Shown: positions 1 to 7,131 of the stretch, in pieces
How positions within the stretch are numbered: the stretch's first letter is position 1
Layout of the letters: the number at the start of each line of letters is the position of its first letter
Position numbers and translations under genes: made by a program
The notes under the pieces: model-generated
Seen by the model: only the letters and a program-made list of their open reading frames with translations
What the model was told of the DNA's origin: nothing
The model's database searches: none
Source of the DNA: UBA1672 sp964351365
GTDB taxonomy: Bacteria > Pseudomonadota > Alphaproteobacteria > Micavibrionales > Micavibrionaceae
Direction of reading: 5' to 3'
Assembly: GCA_964351365.1 (NCBI GenBank)
Contig: CAYGNP010000027.1
Span: 1 to 17,453, forward strand
Length of the DNA: 17,453 nt

Positions 1-61
1 CCCCCCGCCCCGCCCCCCCTACCCGCCGCCCCCCCGACCCACCCCTCCCAGGGTTCGAGGG
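1..61. other. C-rich low-complexity tract at window edge
   Basis: Almost pure C on the plus strand (runs of G on the minus strand), with no coding potential, lying directly downstream of the hisF stop codon. It differs sharply from the rest of the window. It could be a real G-rich segment able to form G-quadruplexes on the minus strand, or a contig-end artefact such as poly-G read tails. The second seems more likely because it sits at the very edge. Confidence 0.5.
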
Positions 62-823
62 TTAGCGCACCTTTATTCCTGCATCTTTCATCGCGGATTT
101 GGCCTGGGCGATGGTGTATGTGCCAAAGTGAAAGATTGAAGCGGCGAGGACGGCGCTGGCGTGGCCCTTTGTTACGCCTTCGACGAGGTGGCCCAGGGTA
201 CCGACACCGCCGCTGGCGATAACGGGGATTTTCACGGCGTCGGAGACAGCGCGGGTGAGATCGATATTAAAGCCTGCCTTTGTGCCGTCGCGATCCATGG
301 AGGTGAGCAGTATCTCCCCTGCTCCATAGCGTTCCATTTTCTGCGCCCATTCGAGCGCATCGATGCCTGTGCCCTTGCGTCCGCCATGGGTGAAGACTTC
401 CCAGCCCGGGCTGCCGTCTTCTTTGGCTTTGGCGTCGATGGCGACCACGATGCACTGGCTGCCACATTTTTCCGAGGCTTCGCGCACGAAGGCGGGGTTT
501 TTGACGGCGGCTGAGTTGATGCCGATCTTATCCGCTCCGGCGTTGAGTAGCGCGCGGATATGCCCTATTTCACTGACGCCGCCGCCGACGGTTAAGGGGA
601 TAAAGACCTCGCTCGCGACACGCTCGACGGTTTCAATCATTGTGCTGCGGCCTTCATGTGTGGCGGTGATGTCAAGGAAGCAGAGCTCGTCCGCGCCCTG
701 GTCGTTATAGATTTTGGCTTGTTCGACTGGATCGCCCGCATCGATGATGTCTACGAAGTTCACGCCCTTGACGACGCGGCCCTTGTCGATGTCCAGGCAG
801 GGGATGATTCGGGTTTTGAGCAT
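62..823 (-). CDS. hisF: Imidazole glycerol phosphate synthase, cyclase subunit HisF
   Basis: Cytoplasmic cyclase subunit of imidazole glycerol phosphate synthase. With ammonia delivered by HisH it converts PRFAR into imidazole glycerol phosphate and AICAR, which links histidine and purine synthesis. The 253-residue product is full family length and starts MLKTRIIPCLD. The two catalytic aspartates are visible at D11 (PCLD) and D130 (VVAIDAK). Phosphate-binding loops are seen at LTVGGGVS (about 78-85) and ASGGVG near the C-terminus, and TSMDRDGTKAGF is a family signature. Start chosen at the ATG opening the MLKTRII block, preceded by AAAAAGGAT about 10 nt upstream. It is the last gene of the hisH-GNAT-hisA-unknown-hisF minus-strand group, with 215 bp of structured sequence upstream. 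No hisE/hisI follows in the window because the window ends there. Confidence 0.97.
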   Translation of the reverse strand: MLKTRIIPCLDIDKGRVVKGVNFVDIIDAGDPVEQAKIYNDQGADELCFLDITATHEGRSTMIETVERVASEVFIPLTVGGGVSEIGHIRALLNAGADKIGINSAAVKNPAFVREASEKCGSQCIVVAIDAKAKEDGSPGWEVFTHGGRKGTGIDALEWAQKMERYGAGEILLTSMDRDGTKAGFNIDLTRAVSDAVKIPVIASGGVGTLGHLVEGVTKGHASAVLAASIFHFGTYTIAQAKSAMKDAGIKVR

Positions 824-850
824 TTGCGGGCGTATCCTTTTTCATTTTCA

Positions 851-920
851 GTTCGTTGCGCAAAGCAAATCGTAGATTTGTTTGCTTTAAAAAAACGAAC
901 AATGCATATGCATTGCTTCG
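851..920 (-). promoter_or_regulatory. Overlapping inverted repeats in the hisF 5' region
   Basis: Directly seen: GTTCGTT (851-857) is complementary to AACGAAC (894-900). Inside it AAAGCAAA (862-869) pairs with TTTGCTTT (881-888). A third, competing stem is CAAATC (866-871) with GATTTG (875-880). Next comes a perfect 16 bp palindrome, CAATGCATATGCATTG (900-915), flanked by CGAA and TTCG (896-899, 917-920), so the two structures compete for 896-900. The region lies 28-97 nt upstream of the hisF start in the transcribed direction. Mutually exclusive stems resemble an attenuator or a protein-binding site, but no leader peptide rich in His codons and no U-tract was recognised, so the function is open. 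Confidence 0.45.
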
Positions 921-929
921 TGTCGGTTA

Positions 930-984
930 CTTACGATTTGTAAGCTCCCTCCTTGCGCCTGCTGAAAAATGAAAAATCAGGCGC
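930..984. repeat. Two short hairpins downstream of the unknown gene
   Basis: CTTAC (930-934) pairs with GTAAG (940-944). GCGCCTG (955-961) pairs with CAGGCGC (978-984) across a 16 nt A-rich loop. TACGATTTG (932-940) is also the exact reverse complement of CAAATCGTA (866-874), tying this block to the inverted repeats nearer hisF. No T-run follows either stem on either strand, so a classical intrinsic terminator is not supported. Confidence 0.4.
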
Positions 985-1038
985 CTATGTTTTTGTAAAG
1001 GATAGATTTTCAACTTGCAACGTCTTGGCCGAGATATT

Positions 1039-2010
1039 CTATGCGGGGCCGTCTAGTTCATCATAGCCTTGAGGCAACATAGAACCTGGTTTGGGTATGT
1101 TATGTATATCAAGACCATGCTCGGCGCAAAACGCTTGCGCAGCGGCTATATCCAGAATTTCCCATTCGTGCCCGGGTCCGTTATAGCGCATCGCCTCGAC
1201 GGGGTTTTTGGGGTCTTTGTCCCACCAGAATATGCGTACCTGTTCGGCGCCGCGCAGGATATCGCCGATTTGCGCGCTTAATTCGTCGTGTTGGCGGGCA
1301 ATTTCCGTCTGCATATGTTCTGGATCCTTGAAACGGTGTTCGCGTTCCCTGAAGCGCTCTGTTGCGTCGCTTTGTTTTGTTTCCAAAGGCGCGCCGAGAA
1401 TGATTGCGGTTGAGGTATAGCCAGCATTGCGAATTCTTTGAATGTTTCTCTGGCTTTCGTCGTCGAGGCCTGAGGAGCGGTAGGCGATTGAAATGCCATT
1501 TCTTGCAGCCATGTTCATCAGCGCCATGTTTATGGCTTTTGCGTGCCGATGAAGCAGCCGCATTTCCTCTTTTTCCTTATTATATGTTATTACAATGGCC
1601 GGTTTTGCTATGCTGTGTGTGATATTTTCTGTGTCGGCGTAAAAAATGTTTGAATGAAATTTCAGACCAAAAAAAGTTTCTTGCAGATCTAGAAGGTTAT
1701 CTAATAGTTTTGCTCGTCTTGATCCATGCGTGGCAACAATATATGTAAGCTGTGCTTTATTATCATGCGGATAAGAGGTGCGTTGAAGCACATTGGTAAG
1801 CACGTCATTGAAAAATGAATCCAGACGTGTGTATTTTTCAGTTTCTGATGCGGGGATGCTTGCACCTTCTTCCAGTCCCAGAGCCTCGAGGATTTCGGCT
1901 TTGGTGAATAGAGGTTCGCCTTTATCCAACTCTTGACTTTCGGCGGAGGCGAGCATTTCTTTGATGAAGGCTTTAACTGGGATTTTTGGCTCATCGTCGG
2001 TGTTTGTCAT
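1039..2010 (-). CDS. Unknown protein, possible remote resemblance to zeta-toxin-type kinases
   Basis: A 323-residue soluble, highly charged protein with no signal peptide or membrane segment. I do not recognise a family with certainty. Residues about 150-225 (a helix rich in Ala, Met and Asn, then NGISIAY, then NIQRIRNAGY, then a hydrophobic strand IILGAP and S-x4-RFRER) recall the C-terminal half of zeta-toxin-like P-loop kinases. The segment where a Walker A loop would be expected reads IVATHGSRRAK (91-101), which lacks GxxxxGK[ST], so any such relationship would be to an inactive or divergent member. The start ATG is supported by a strong GAGGAG at 2017-2022, six bases upstream. It sits between hisA and hisF on the same strand, in a position where the two his genes usually abut, and is AT-richer than both. 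A candidate promoter lies just upstream. Confidence 0.75.
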   Translation of the reverse strand: MTNTDDEPKIPVKAFIKEMLASAESQELDKGEPLFTKAEILEALGLEEGASIPASETEKYTRLDSFFNDVLTNVLQRTSYPHDNKAQLTYIVATHGSRRAKLLDNLLDLQETFFGLKFHSNIFYADTENITHSIAKPAIVITYNKEKEEMRLLHRHAKAINMALMNMAARNGISIAYRSSGLDDESQRNIQRIRNAGYTSTAIILGAPLETKQSDATERFREREHRFKDPEHMQTEIARQHDELSAQIGDILRGAEQVRIFWWDKDPKNPVEAMRYNGPGHEWEILDIAAAQAFCAEHGLDIHNIPKPGSMLPQGYDELDGPA

Positions 2011-2039
2011 TTTTTGCTCCTCGCATTTTTATTTTTTAA

Positions 2040-2068
2040 TTTTTAATTTGTAATTCTTTTTACGTCAA
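2040..2068 (-). promoter_or_regulatory. Candidate promoter for the 1039-2010 gene
   Basis: On the minus strand TTGACG (2063-2068) is followed 17 bases later by TAAAAA (2040-2045) in a strongly AT-rich stretch between hisA and the unknown gene. The spacing is ideal but the -10 matches only four of six positions, and AT-rich DNA produces such matches easily. Confidence 0.3.
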
Positions 2069-2078
2069 ACAAAATTAA

Positions 2079-2795
2079 TTAAATCTGCAAAGCCTGCTGC
2101 GGGGTGATGCGGCCATCATAGAGGGCTTTGCCGATGATGACGCCCTCTACGCCATACTCGGCGGCGGCGCGGACAAGCTCGAGGTCGCGCACGCTCCCTA
2201 CTCCGCCGCTGGCGATGACGGGGATGGCGGTGGATTGGGCAAGTGCGATGGTGGAGATCATGTTCACGCCGTTTCCGGTGCCGTCGCGGTCGATATCGGT
2301 GTAGATGATGGCCGAAACGCCAACATCTTCGAACATGGCGGCCAGGGTGGTGGCCTGAGTGTCTGACGTTTCAAGCCAGCCCTCTACGGCGACGCGGCCA
2401 TCGCGGGCATCAATGCCGACAACAATCTGGCCGGGGAATTCATAGCAGGCGGTTTTCACGAGCTCGGGGTCGCGCAGGGCTGCTGTGCCCAGAATGACGC
2501 GGTTTACGCCCTCAGCCAGCCATTTTTCGATTTGTGCCATGGAGCGAATGCCGCCGCCGAGCTGCACCGGGATGTCTACGGTTTTGATGATTTTGCGCAC
2601 CGCGCTGTAGTTTGCGGGCGCGCCCTTGATTGCGCCGTCCAGATCAACGATGTGGAGCCATGAAAACCCCCCGCGCACCCAGTCAAGCGCCTGAGCCGCC
2701 GGGTCGTCGTTATAGACCGTATCCTTGCTCATGTCGCCCTTATACAGGCGAACGCATTTGCCGTCTTTGAGGTCAATAGCAGGATATATGATCAT
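2079..2795 (-). CDS. hisA: Phosphoribosylformimino-AICAR ribotide isomerase HisA
   Basis: Cytoplasmic (beta/alpha)8-barrel isomerase that converts ProFAR to PRFAR, the substrate of the HisH-HisF synthase encoded on either side. The product is 238 residues, normal for the family. Catalytic aspartates are seen at D8 (YPAIDL) and D129 (VVGIDAR). Phosphate-binding motifs LGGGIR (79-84) and IASGGVGS are present, and YTDIDRDGTGNG matches the HisA signature. The start ATG is preceded by GGAAAGAAA, a modest ribosome-binding site lying partly in the right arm of the upstream repeat element. It is separated from the GNAT gene upstream by about 165 bp, so it may be transcribed from its own promoter. Confidence 0.97.
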   Translation of the reverse strand: MIIYPAIDLKDGKCVRLYKGDMSKDTVYNDDPAAQALDWVRGGFSWLHIVDLDGAIKGAPANYSAVRKIIKTVDIPVQLGGGIRSMAQIEKWLAEGVNRVILGTAALRDPELVKTACYEFPGQIVVGIDARDGRVAVEGWLETSDTQATTLAAMFEDVGVSAIIYTDIDRDGTGNGVNMISTIALAQSTAIPVIASGGVGSVRDLELVRAAAEYGVEGVIIGKALYDGRITPQQALQI

Positions 2796-2802
2796 TTTCT
2801 TT

Positions 2803-2887
2803 CCAGTTCTTTTTTCTACTGCGTTATTTCGTCGCTCGCGTATTCTTATACGCTTCGCTCCTCATGCCTAGTATAAAAAGGAACTGG
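2803..2887. repeat. About 85 bp element with near-perfect inverted ends
   Basis: The left end CCAGTTCTTTTTT (2803-2815) and right end AAAAAGGAACTGG (2875-2887) are inverted copies with one mismatch over 13 positions. In the centre GCGTAT-TCTT-ATACGC (2838-2853) forms a tight stem-loop, flanked by related GCTC/CGCTTC blocks. The element fills the leader between the GNAT gene and hisA. Its shape fits a dispersed palindromic repeat or a very small non-autonomous element, but only one copy is visible in this window, so mobility is inference. Confidence 0.5.
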
Positions 2888-2961
2888 ATGCGAAAAATTT
2901 GGCTGCAGTTGAAGTTTCCGGGTAACAATTGCAAGAAATTTTAGTGTTGAGAGTGGCGAAG

Positions 2962-3510
2962 TTAATCCAGAAGTTTGCAGTAGTAATAGCCCTTAAGGGG
3001 TTTGCCGTCGACGATGGCGTAGAGCGGGTGCTCGCCGATGCGGGCGAAGCCCTGGCGTTCATAAAGTTTCATGGCCTCGGTCAGGGTTTCGCGCAGATCG
3101 AGGTTAATGACCTTGAAGCCTTCTTTTTTTGCGTATTTCTCGGCGGCTTCGATCAGCATTTTCGCAAGGCCGTGGCCGCGTGCCCAGGGCGCAACAAAGT
3201 TTGTTGTGAGCTGCAGGGCATGTGCCTGTGCTTCGTTGTTCGGTGGAGGTTTGAGGAGCTGGCAGGTGCCGCAGATGACGCCGTCCAGACGGGCGACAAA
3301 CAAAGTGCGGGCGGGCATGGCGAGCACGCCGTTCCAATAGCGCTCCAGCGTGTCGCGGGCGGGGAGTTTGACCCAGCCGAAACCGCCGCCGCCTTCGATG
3401 GCTGCGTCGGTTGCGTCGCATAGATCGTGCAGGTCTCCGGCGTGAAAGCTTTCAATCTGCTCGACTGTGGGGACGGGATCCATTGGTTTTACGTTAATCT
3501 TGTCGGTCAT
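2962..3510 (-). CDS. GNAT-family N-acetyltransferase
   Basis: Cytoplasmic acetyl-CoA-dependent acetyltransferase of unknown substrate, 182 residues. The acetyl-CoA pyrophosphate-binding motif A is seen as RGHGLAKML (111-119) following the strand TTNFVAPWA. Motif B is present as LYERQGF (149-155), ending in the GY-type C-terminal strand. The start codon follows AAAGGAC about ten bases upstream and lies 23 bases past the hisH stop, so hisH and this gene are probably cotranscribed. Being placed between hisH and hisA could suggest a small-molecule or protein substrate linked to histidine synthesis, but nothing in the sequence fixes it. GNAT genes are frequent passengers in such clusters. Confidence 0.9.
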   Translation of the reverse strand: MTDKINVKPMDPVPTVEQIESFHAGDLHDLCDATDAAIEGGGGFGWVKLPARDTLERYWNGVLAMPARTLFVARLDGVICGTCQLLKPPPNNEAQAHALQLTTNFVAPWARGHGLAKMLIEAAEKYAKKEGFKVINLDLRETLTEAMKLYERQGFARIGEHPLYAIVDGKPLKGYYYCKLLD

Positions 3511-3533
3511 CTGCTTTGGTCCTTTATTTGTTA

Positions 3534-4193
3534 TTAAGGGCGCCAGTCCAAAAAGTTTGAGAGCAGGCTCAGTCCTGCCTCGTGGCTTTTTTCAGGGTGG
3601 AACTGCATTCCGATTATATTATCACGACCCACCACCGCCGGGTGCATGCCGCCATAATCCACCATTGCCAAACAATTATAATTATACATACATTTGAACA
3701 CAAAAGAGTGAACAAAATAGAAATTTTGGGAAGAATCTGTGCTGCGCAGCACAAAGTGCCTGTTGTCTTGCTGGGTGTTTGCGGAGAGGAAGTGCAGCTC
3801 GTTCCAGCCCATGTGCGGGATTTTAAGGGCGGGGTTATCAAGGGGCATGGGCACGACTTCGCCCTCGATCCAGTTGAGGCCGCCGGTGACGCCGTGCTCC
3901 AGCCCGCGCGTGGCAAGGAGCTGCATGCCGACGCAAATGCCAAGGAATGGAATGGCGTCTTTGAGGACGCGCTGCTCTAGCGCTTCGATCATGCCGTCTA
4001 TGCCCGCGAGGTTTTCCTTGCAATCCCTGAATGCGCCCTGCCCTGGCAGCACGATGCGGTCAGCGGTTTTGAGATCTTCGGGATTGCTGGAAATTTTTAC
4101 GGTGATGTCTTTGCCGATATGCTCGAAGGCTTTGGCGGCGGAGCGAATGTTGCCAGAGCCGTAATCGATGATGATGATGGTTTCTTTTGCCAT
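3534..4193 (-). CDS. hisH: Imidazole glycerol phosphate synthase, glutaminase subunit HisH
   Basis: Class I glutamine amidotransferase subunit that hydrolyses glutamine and channels ammonia to HisF. The product is 219 residues. The catalytic triad is visible: C87 in LGICVGMQ, H199 and E201 in MQFHPEKS. The N-terminal IIDYGSGN and the oxyanion-region motif PGQGAF (50-55) match the family. The segment at about 161-175 (VHSFVFKCMYNYNCL) is more Tyr/Cys-rich than the usual HSY-containing strand, but the frame is intact. The gene is divergent from hisD with only 56 bp between the start codons, and heads the minus-strand his group. The second hydrophobic residue block (TIIIIDYG) supports the chosen start. 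Confidence 0.96.
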   Translation of the reverse strand: MAKETIIIIDYGSGNIRSAAKAFEHIGKDITVKISSNPEDLKTADRIVLPGQGAFRDCKENLAGIDGMIEALEQRVLKDAIPFLGICVGMQLLATRGLEHGVTGGLNWIEGEVVPMPLDNPALKIPHMGWNELHFLSANTQQDNRHFVLRSTDSSQNFYFVHSFVFKCMYNYNCLAMVDYGGMHPAVVGRDNIIGMQFHPEKSHEAGLSLLSNFLDWRP

Positions 4194-4249
4194 AGGGTGG
4201 TTTTCGATGTATTTATGGGCGTTGTCAAGATTAAAGGGTTCATTAGACT

Positions 4250-5554
4250 ATGAGTATTGCATTATACCGATGGGATAAAACAGACGCGGTTACCCGCACA
4301 AAAATTATGCGACGCGCGCAGGCGGATATTGATGCGGTGTGTTTGCAGGTCAAGCCGATTATTGAGGATGTGCGCGCGCGCGGGGATGAGGCTTTGCGGG
4401 AGTATGCGCAGCGATTTGAGGGGGCGCAGGTGGAGAGCATTAAGGCCACGCCAGAGGATTTTGATCGGGCGGAGAAGGCTCTTGGTGAGGACATTAAGGG
4501 AGCCATTCAACATTGCGTGCGTAATGTGCGGGCATTTCACGAGGAACAAATGCGGCGCGTTGAAAAACCGTGGATGATTGAGGTTGAGCCAGGCGTTTGG
4601 GCGGGCGAGCAGGTGAATGCGATTCCCTCTGTTGGGCTGTATGTGCCGCGGGGCAAGGGCGCGTTTCCATCGGCGCTGTATATGCTTGCGATTCCAGCGG
4701 TGATTGCGGGGGTTGCCGAAATTGCAGTTGTTACGCCCCCTACTCCGGATGGTAGCGTTGATGATGCCACGCTTTATACGGCCAAGCTGTGCGGGGTGAA
4801 GAATGTTTACAAGTGTGGTGGCGCGCAAGGGATTGCGGCGCTGGCGTATGGCACTGAAACAGTGCCGCAAGTCTGTAAGGTTTTGGGGCCGGGTAGCCCG
4901 TATGTTGCGGCGGCAAAGCGGTTGCTCGCGGATATTATGGACCCCGGTATGCCGGCGGGGCCGTCGGAGAGTATTGTTTTAGCAGATGGATCTGCGGAGT
5001 TTGAGAACACATGTTGGGATATCCTGAACGAGGCCGAGCATGGTGAGGATAGTGCGGCGCTTTTGGTGACCAATGATTCAGCGTTGGCGGATTACGTGTA
5101 TGATCACCTGCCAGAGAAAATTTCAGAGTTGCCGGAACCGCAACGCTCTATCTGTGAAAAGGTAATGACGTCGGGGTATGGAGGCATTATTGTGACGGAG
5201 AGCTTTGAGGAAGCGATCGCGTTTACTAATGACTATGCGCCGGAGCATTTGCATATCAAGGTGAGAAATCCAGAGGAGGTTTTGCCTTTGATCAAGAATG
5301 CCGGAGAGATTTTGATAGGGGAATATACGCCCTCCTCGCTTGGAAATTACGGGATCGGGGTTAACCATGTTCTGCCGACGGGGGGGTGGGCGAGGAGTTA
5401 TTCCTGCACGAGTGTATGGGATTTCCTGAAACGCACGTCTGTTTCGCGGTGTAACCGCAAGGGCTTTATGGCCCTTAAGGATTCTGTTGCGACGATGACG
5501 GATTATGAGGGATTCCCTGCGCATGGGGATGTTTTGCGGAAGCGGAGCATATGA
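4250..5554 (+). CDS. hisD: Histidinol dehydrogenase family protein HisD
   Basis: HisD oxidises L-histidinol to L-histidine in two NAD-dependent steps in the cytoplasm, using zinc. The product is 434 residues, the same length as the E. coli enzyme. Conserved features include GGAQGIAALAYGTE (190-203), AGPSE (236-240) with S239, the general base pair E332-H333 in APEHLHI, E420 and H425 in YEGFPAH. Two zinc-binding positions differ from E. coli: Gln259 is Glu here (E261 in NEAEHG) and Asp360 is Asn (N366 in GNYGIG). The other ligands H264 and H425 are kept. VPRGKGAFPS replaces the commoner VPGG form. It is therefore a divergent HisD. Position beside hisH favours histidine synthesis, but a HisD-like dehydrogenase of another alcohol cannot be excluded. 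AAAGGG lies 11 bases before the start. The stop overlaps the next gene by ATGA. Confidence 0.9.
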   Translation: MSIALYRWDKTDAVTRTKIMRRAQADIDAVCLQVKPIIEDVRARGDEALREYAQRFEGAQVESIKATPEDFDRAEKALGEDIKGAIQHCVRNVRAFHEEQMRRVEKPWMIEVEPGVWAGEQVNAIPSVGLYVPRGKGAFPSALYMLAIPAVIAGVAEIAVVTPPTPDGSVDDATLYTAKLCGVKNVYKCGGAQGIAALAYGTETVPQVCKVLGPGSPYVAAAKRLLADIMDPGMPAGPSESIVLADGSAEFENTCWDILNEAEHGEDSAALLVTNDSALADYVYDHLPEKISELPEPQRSICEKVMTSGYGGIIVTESFEEAIAFTNDYAPEHLHIKVRNPEEVLPLIKNAGEILIGEYTPSSLGNYGIGVNHVLPTGGWARSYSCTSVWDFLKRTSVSRCNRKGFMALKDSVATMTDYEGFPAHGDVLRKRSI

Positions 5555-7047
5555 CCTTACGGCTCATTCTGGGGGATCAGCTTAGTCATTCCATCTCTTC
5601 CCTAAAAGATGCCGATTCTGAGCATGATGAAATCTTGATGTGCGAGGTGTGGGAGGAAGCGACCTATGTCAAGCATCACAAAAAAAAGATCGCCTTTATT
5701 TTCTCTGCGATGCGGCATTTTGCAGATGAGCTGCGCGAGAAGGGTTTTACCGTTCATTATACAAAGTTGGATGATCAGGATAATGCCGGTTCTTTCCGCG
5801 GTGAGGTTGCGCGGCGTGCACCTGCGAAAGTTATCGTTACCGCCCCTTCTGAGTATCGGGTTTTGGAGGATATGAAGGGGTGGGATTTCACGGATGTCGA
5901 GATCCGCGAGGATACAAGGTTTTTATGCACACCGGAAAAATTCGCGCGCTGGGCGGAGGGGCGCAAGCAGTTGCGCATGGAGTATTTTTACCGTGAGATG
6001 CGCAAGGAATATGGCATTTTGATGCATGGCGATCAGCCCGAAGGGGGGCAGTGGAATTATGATCCGGAAAACCGCAAGCCACCAAAGGGGGATTTGGAAA
6101 TACCAAAGCCCTATTGGGGGAAGGTGGATGAGATTACACGCACCTGTATCGATTTGGCGGCTTCGAGGTTTCCCGATCATTTTGGCGCGCTGGAGCCGTT
6201 TTATTTTGCGGTGAGCCGGGATCAGGCGCTGTCTGTTCTGGATAAATTTATTACCGAGCGCCTTGGGCGGTTTGGGGATTATCAGGATGCGATGGTGCAG
6301 GGCGAGCCGTGGATGTTTCATTCGCATATCAGCTTTTATCTGAATTGCGGGTTGCTGGAGCCTTTGGAGGTTTGTCAGCGGGCGGAAGGCGCCTATGTGG
6401 CCGGGGATGCGCCGCTGAACGCGGTTGAGGGTTTTATCCGGCAGATTCTGGGGTGGCGGGAATATGTGCGCGGGCTGTATTGGCTGAAGATGCCCAGCTA
6501 TGAGCAGGAGAATTATTTGTCTGCCACGCGCCCTCTTCCATGGTTTTTCTGGGATGGAAATACGCAGATGAATTGTTTACGCCAGTGCATATTGGAGACA
6601 AAAGAACATGCCTATGCGCATCATATTCAGCGGCTGATGGTCCTTGGGAATTTCGCGCTTTTGGCCGGGCTGTCGCCCGAAGAGGTGAATGAGTGGTATA
6701 TGATTGTGTACGCAGATGCGTATCAATGGGTGGAATTGCCCAATGTGACGGGGATGATTTTATTCGCCGATGGCGGGGTCTTGGCGAGCAAGCCCTATGC
6801 CGCGAGCGGGGCGTATATCAACAAAATGTCCGATTATTGCGGATCGTGTAAATATAAAGTGAGCAAGAAAAACGGGCCGGATGCGTGTCCGTTTAATTAT
6901 CTGTATTGGGATTTTTTTATGCGCCATGAAGAGGTTTTAAAGCGTAATCCGCGGCTGGGGCACACGTACCGCACTTTATCCAAGATGGGGGAGGAGAAGG
7001 TACAGGCCATTAAGGATGATTCAAAACGCTTTTTAAACAGTCTATAA
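5551..7047 (+). CDS. Iron-sulfur bacterial cryptochrome/photolyase (PhrB-like)
   Basis: Flavoprotein of the FeS-BCP class (deoxyribodipyrimidine photolyase-related family), which includes Agrobacterium PhrB, a (6-4) photolyase, and CryB. The 498-residue product starts with the family hallmark LRLILGDQLS. The C-terminal half carries the FAD-binding fold, including GWREYVRGLYW and HHIQRLMVLGNFALL. Four cysteines C342, C430, C433 and C446 have the same spacing as the [4Fe-4S] ligands of PhrB (350, 438, 441, 454), so the cluster is predicted to be present. The start overlaps the hisD stop (ATGA) and GGAG lies five bases upstream, indicating translational coupling. Likely role is light-driven repair of (6-4) photoproducts or blue-light sensing; the sequence alone does not separate these. 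Confidence 0.93.
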   Translation: MTLRLILGDQLSHSISSLKDADSEHDEILMCEVWEEATYVKHHKKKIAFIFSAMRHFADELREKGFTVHYTKLDDQDNAGSFRGEVARRAPAKVIVTAPSEYRVLEDMKGWDFTDVEIREDTRFLCTPEKFARWAEGRKQLRMEYFYREMRKEYGILMHGDQPEGGQWNYDPENRKPPKGDLEIPKPYWGKVDEITRTCIDLAASRFPDHFGALEPFYFAVSRDQALSVLDKFITERLGRFGDYQDAMVQGEPWMFHSHISFYLNCGLLEPLEVCQRAEGAYVAGDAPLNAVEGFIRQILGWREYVRGLYWLKMPSYEQENYLSATRPLPWFFWDGNTQMNCLRQCILETKEHAYAHHIQRLMVLGNFALLAGLSPEEVNEWYMIVYADAYQWVELPNVTGMILFADGGVLASKPYAASGAYINKMSDYCGSCKYKVSKKNGPDACPFNYLYWDFFMRHEEVLKRNPRLGHTYRTLSKMGEEKVQAIKDDSKRFLNSL

Positions 7048-7050
7048 TAA

Positions 7051-7124
7051 TGTCATCCTGAGAGAAGCGAAGGATCTCAGGATAAACAGACAAGATCCTT
7101 CAGCGTAAACGCTTCAGGATGACA
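7051..7124. repeat. Palindromic dispersed repeat (GTCATCCTGA type)
   Basis: Outer arms TGTCATCCTGA (7051-7061) and TCAGGATGACA (7114-7124) are perfect inverted copies. Inner arms AAGGATCT (7070-7077) and AGATCCTT (7093-7100) are also perfect. A small extra stem AGCGT-AA-ACGCT lies at 7102-7113. The unit fills the space between the photolyase stop and the DUF2256 gene. Sequences of this GTCATCCTGAG...GAAGGATC form are common intergenic repeats in many bacterial genomes. The right arm carries AGGAT 11 bases before the DUF2256 start and may double as its ribosome-binding site. A related fragment ends the window. Confidence 0.7.
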
Positions 7125-7131
7125 AATCAAA

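Noticed and set aside
161..943. Long plus-strand frames opposite hisF
   Set aside because: They are antisense to a clearly conserved gene and show no family motif; GC-rich codons leave the opposite strand open by chance.
955..984. Intrinsic terminator after the 1039-2010 gene
   Set aside because: The stem is only 7 bp with a 16-base loop and is not followed by a T-run in the transcribed direction.
2962..3510. GNAT protein as an antitoxin-paired toxin
   Set aside because: No small DNA-binding antitoxin gene lies beside it; the neighbours are hisH and hisA.
4222..4250. TTGTCA as a hisD promoter -35
   Set aside because: The matching -10 position would overlap the start codon and does not resemble TATAAT; the reverse-strand TTGACA for hisH also lacks a -10 at proper spacing.
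7051..7124. CRISPR repeat or tRNA-like structure
   Set aside because: It is a single palindromic unit without regularly spaced copies, and the stems do not form a cloverleaf with an acceptor and anticodon arm.
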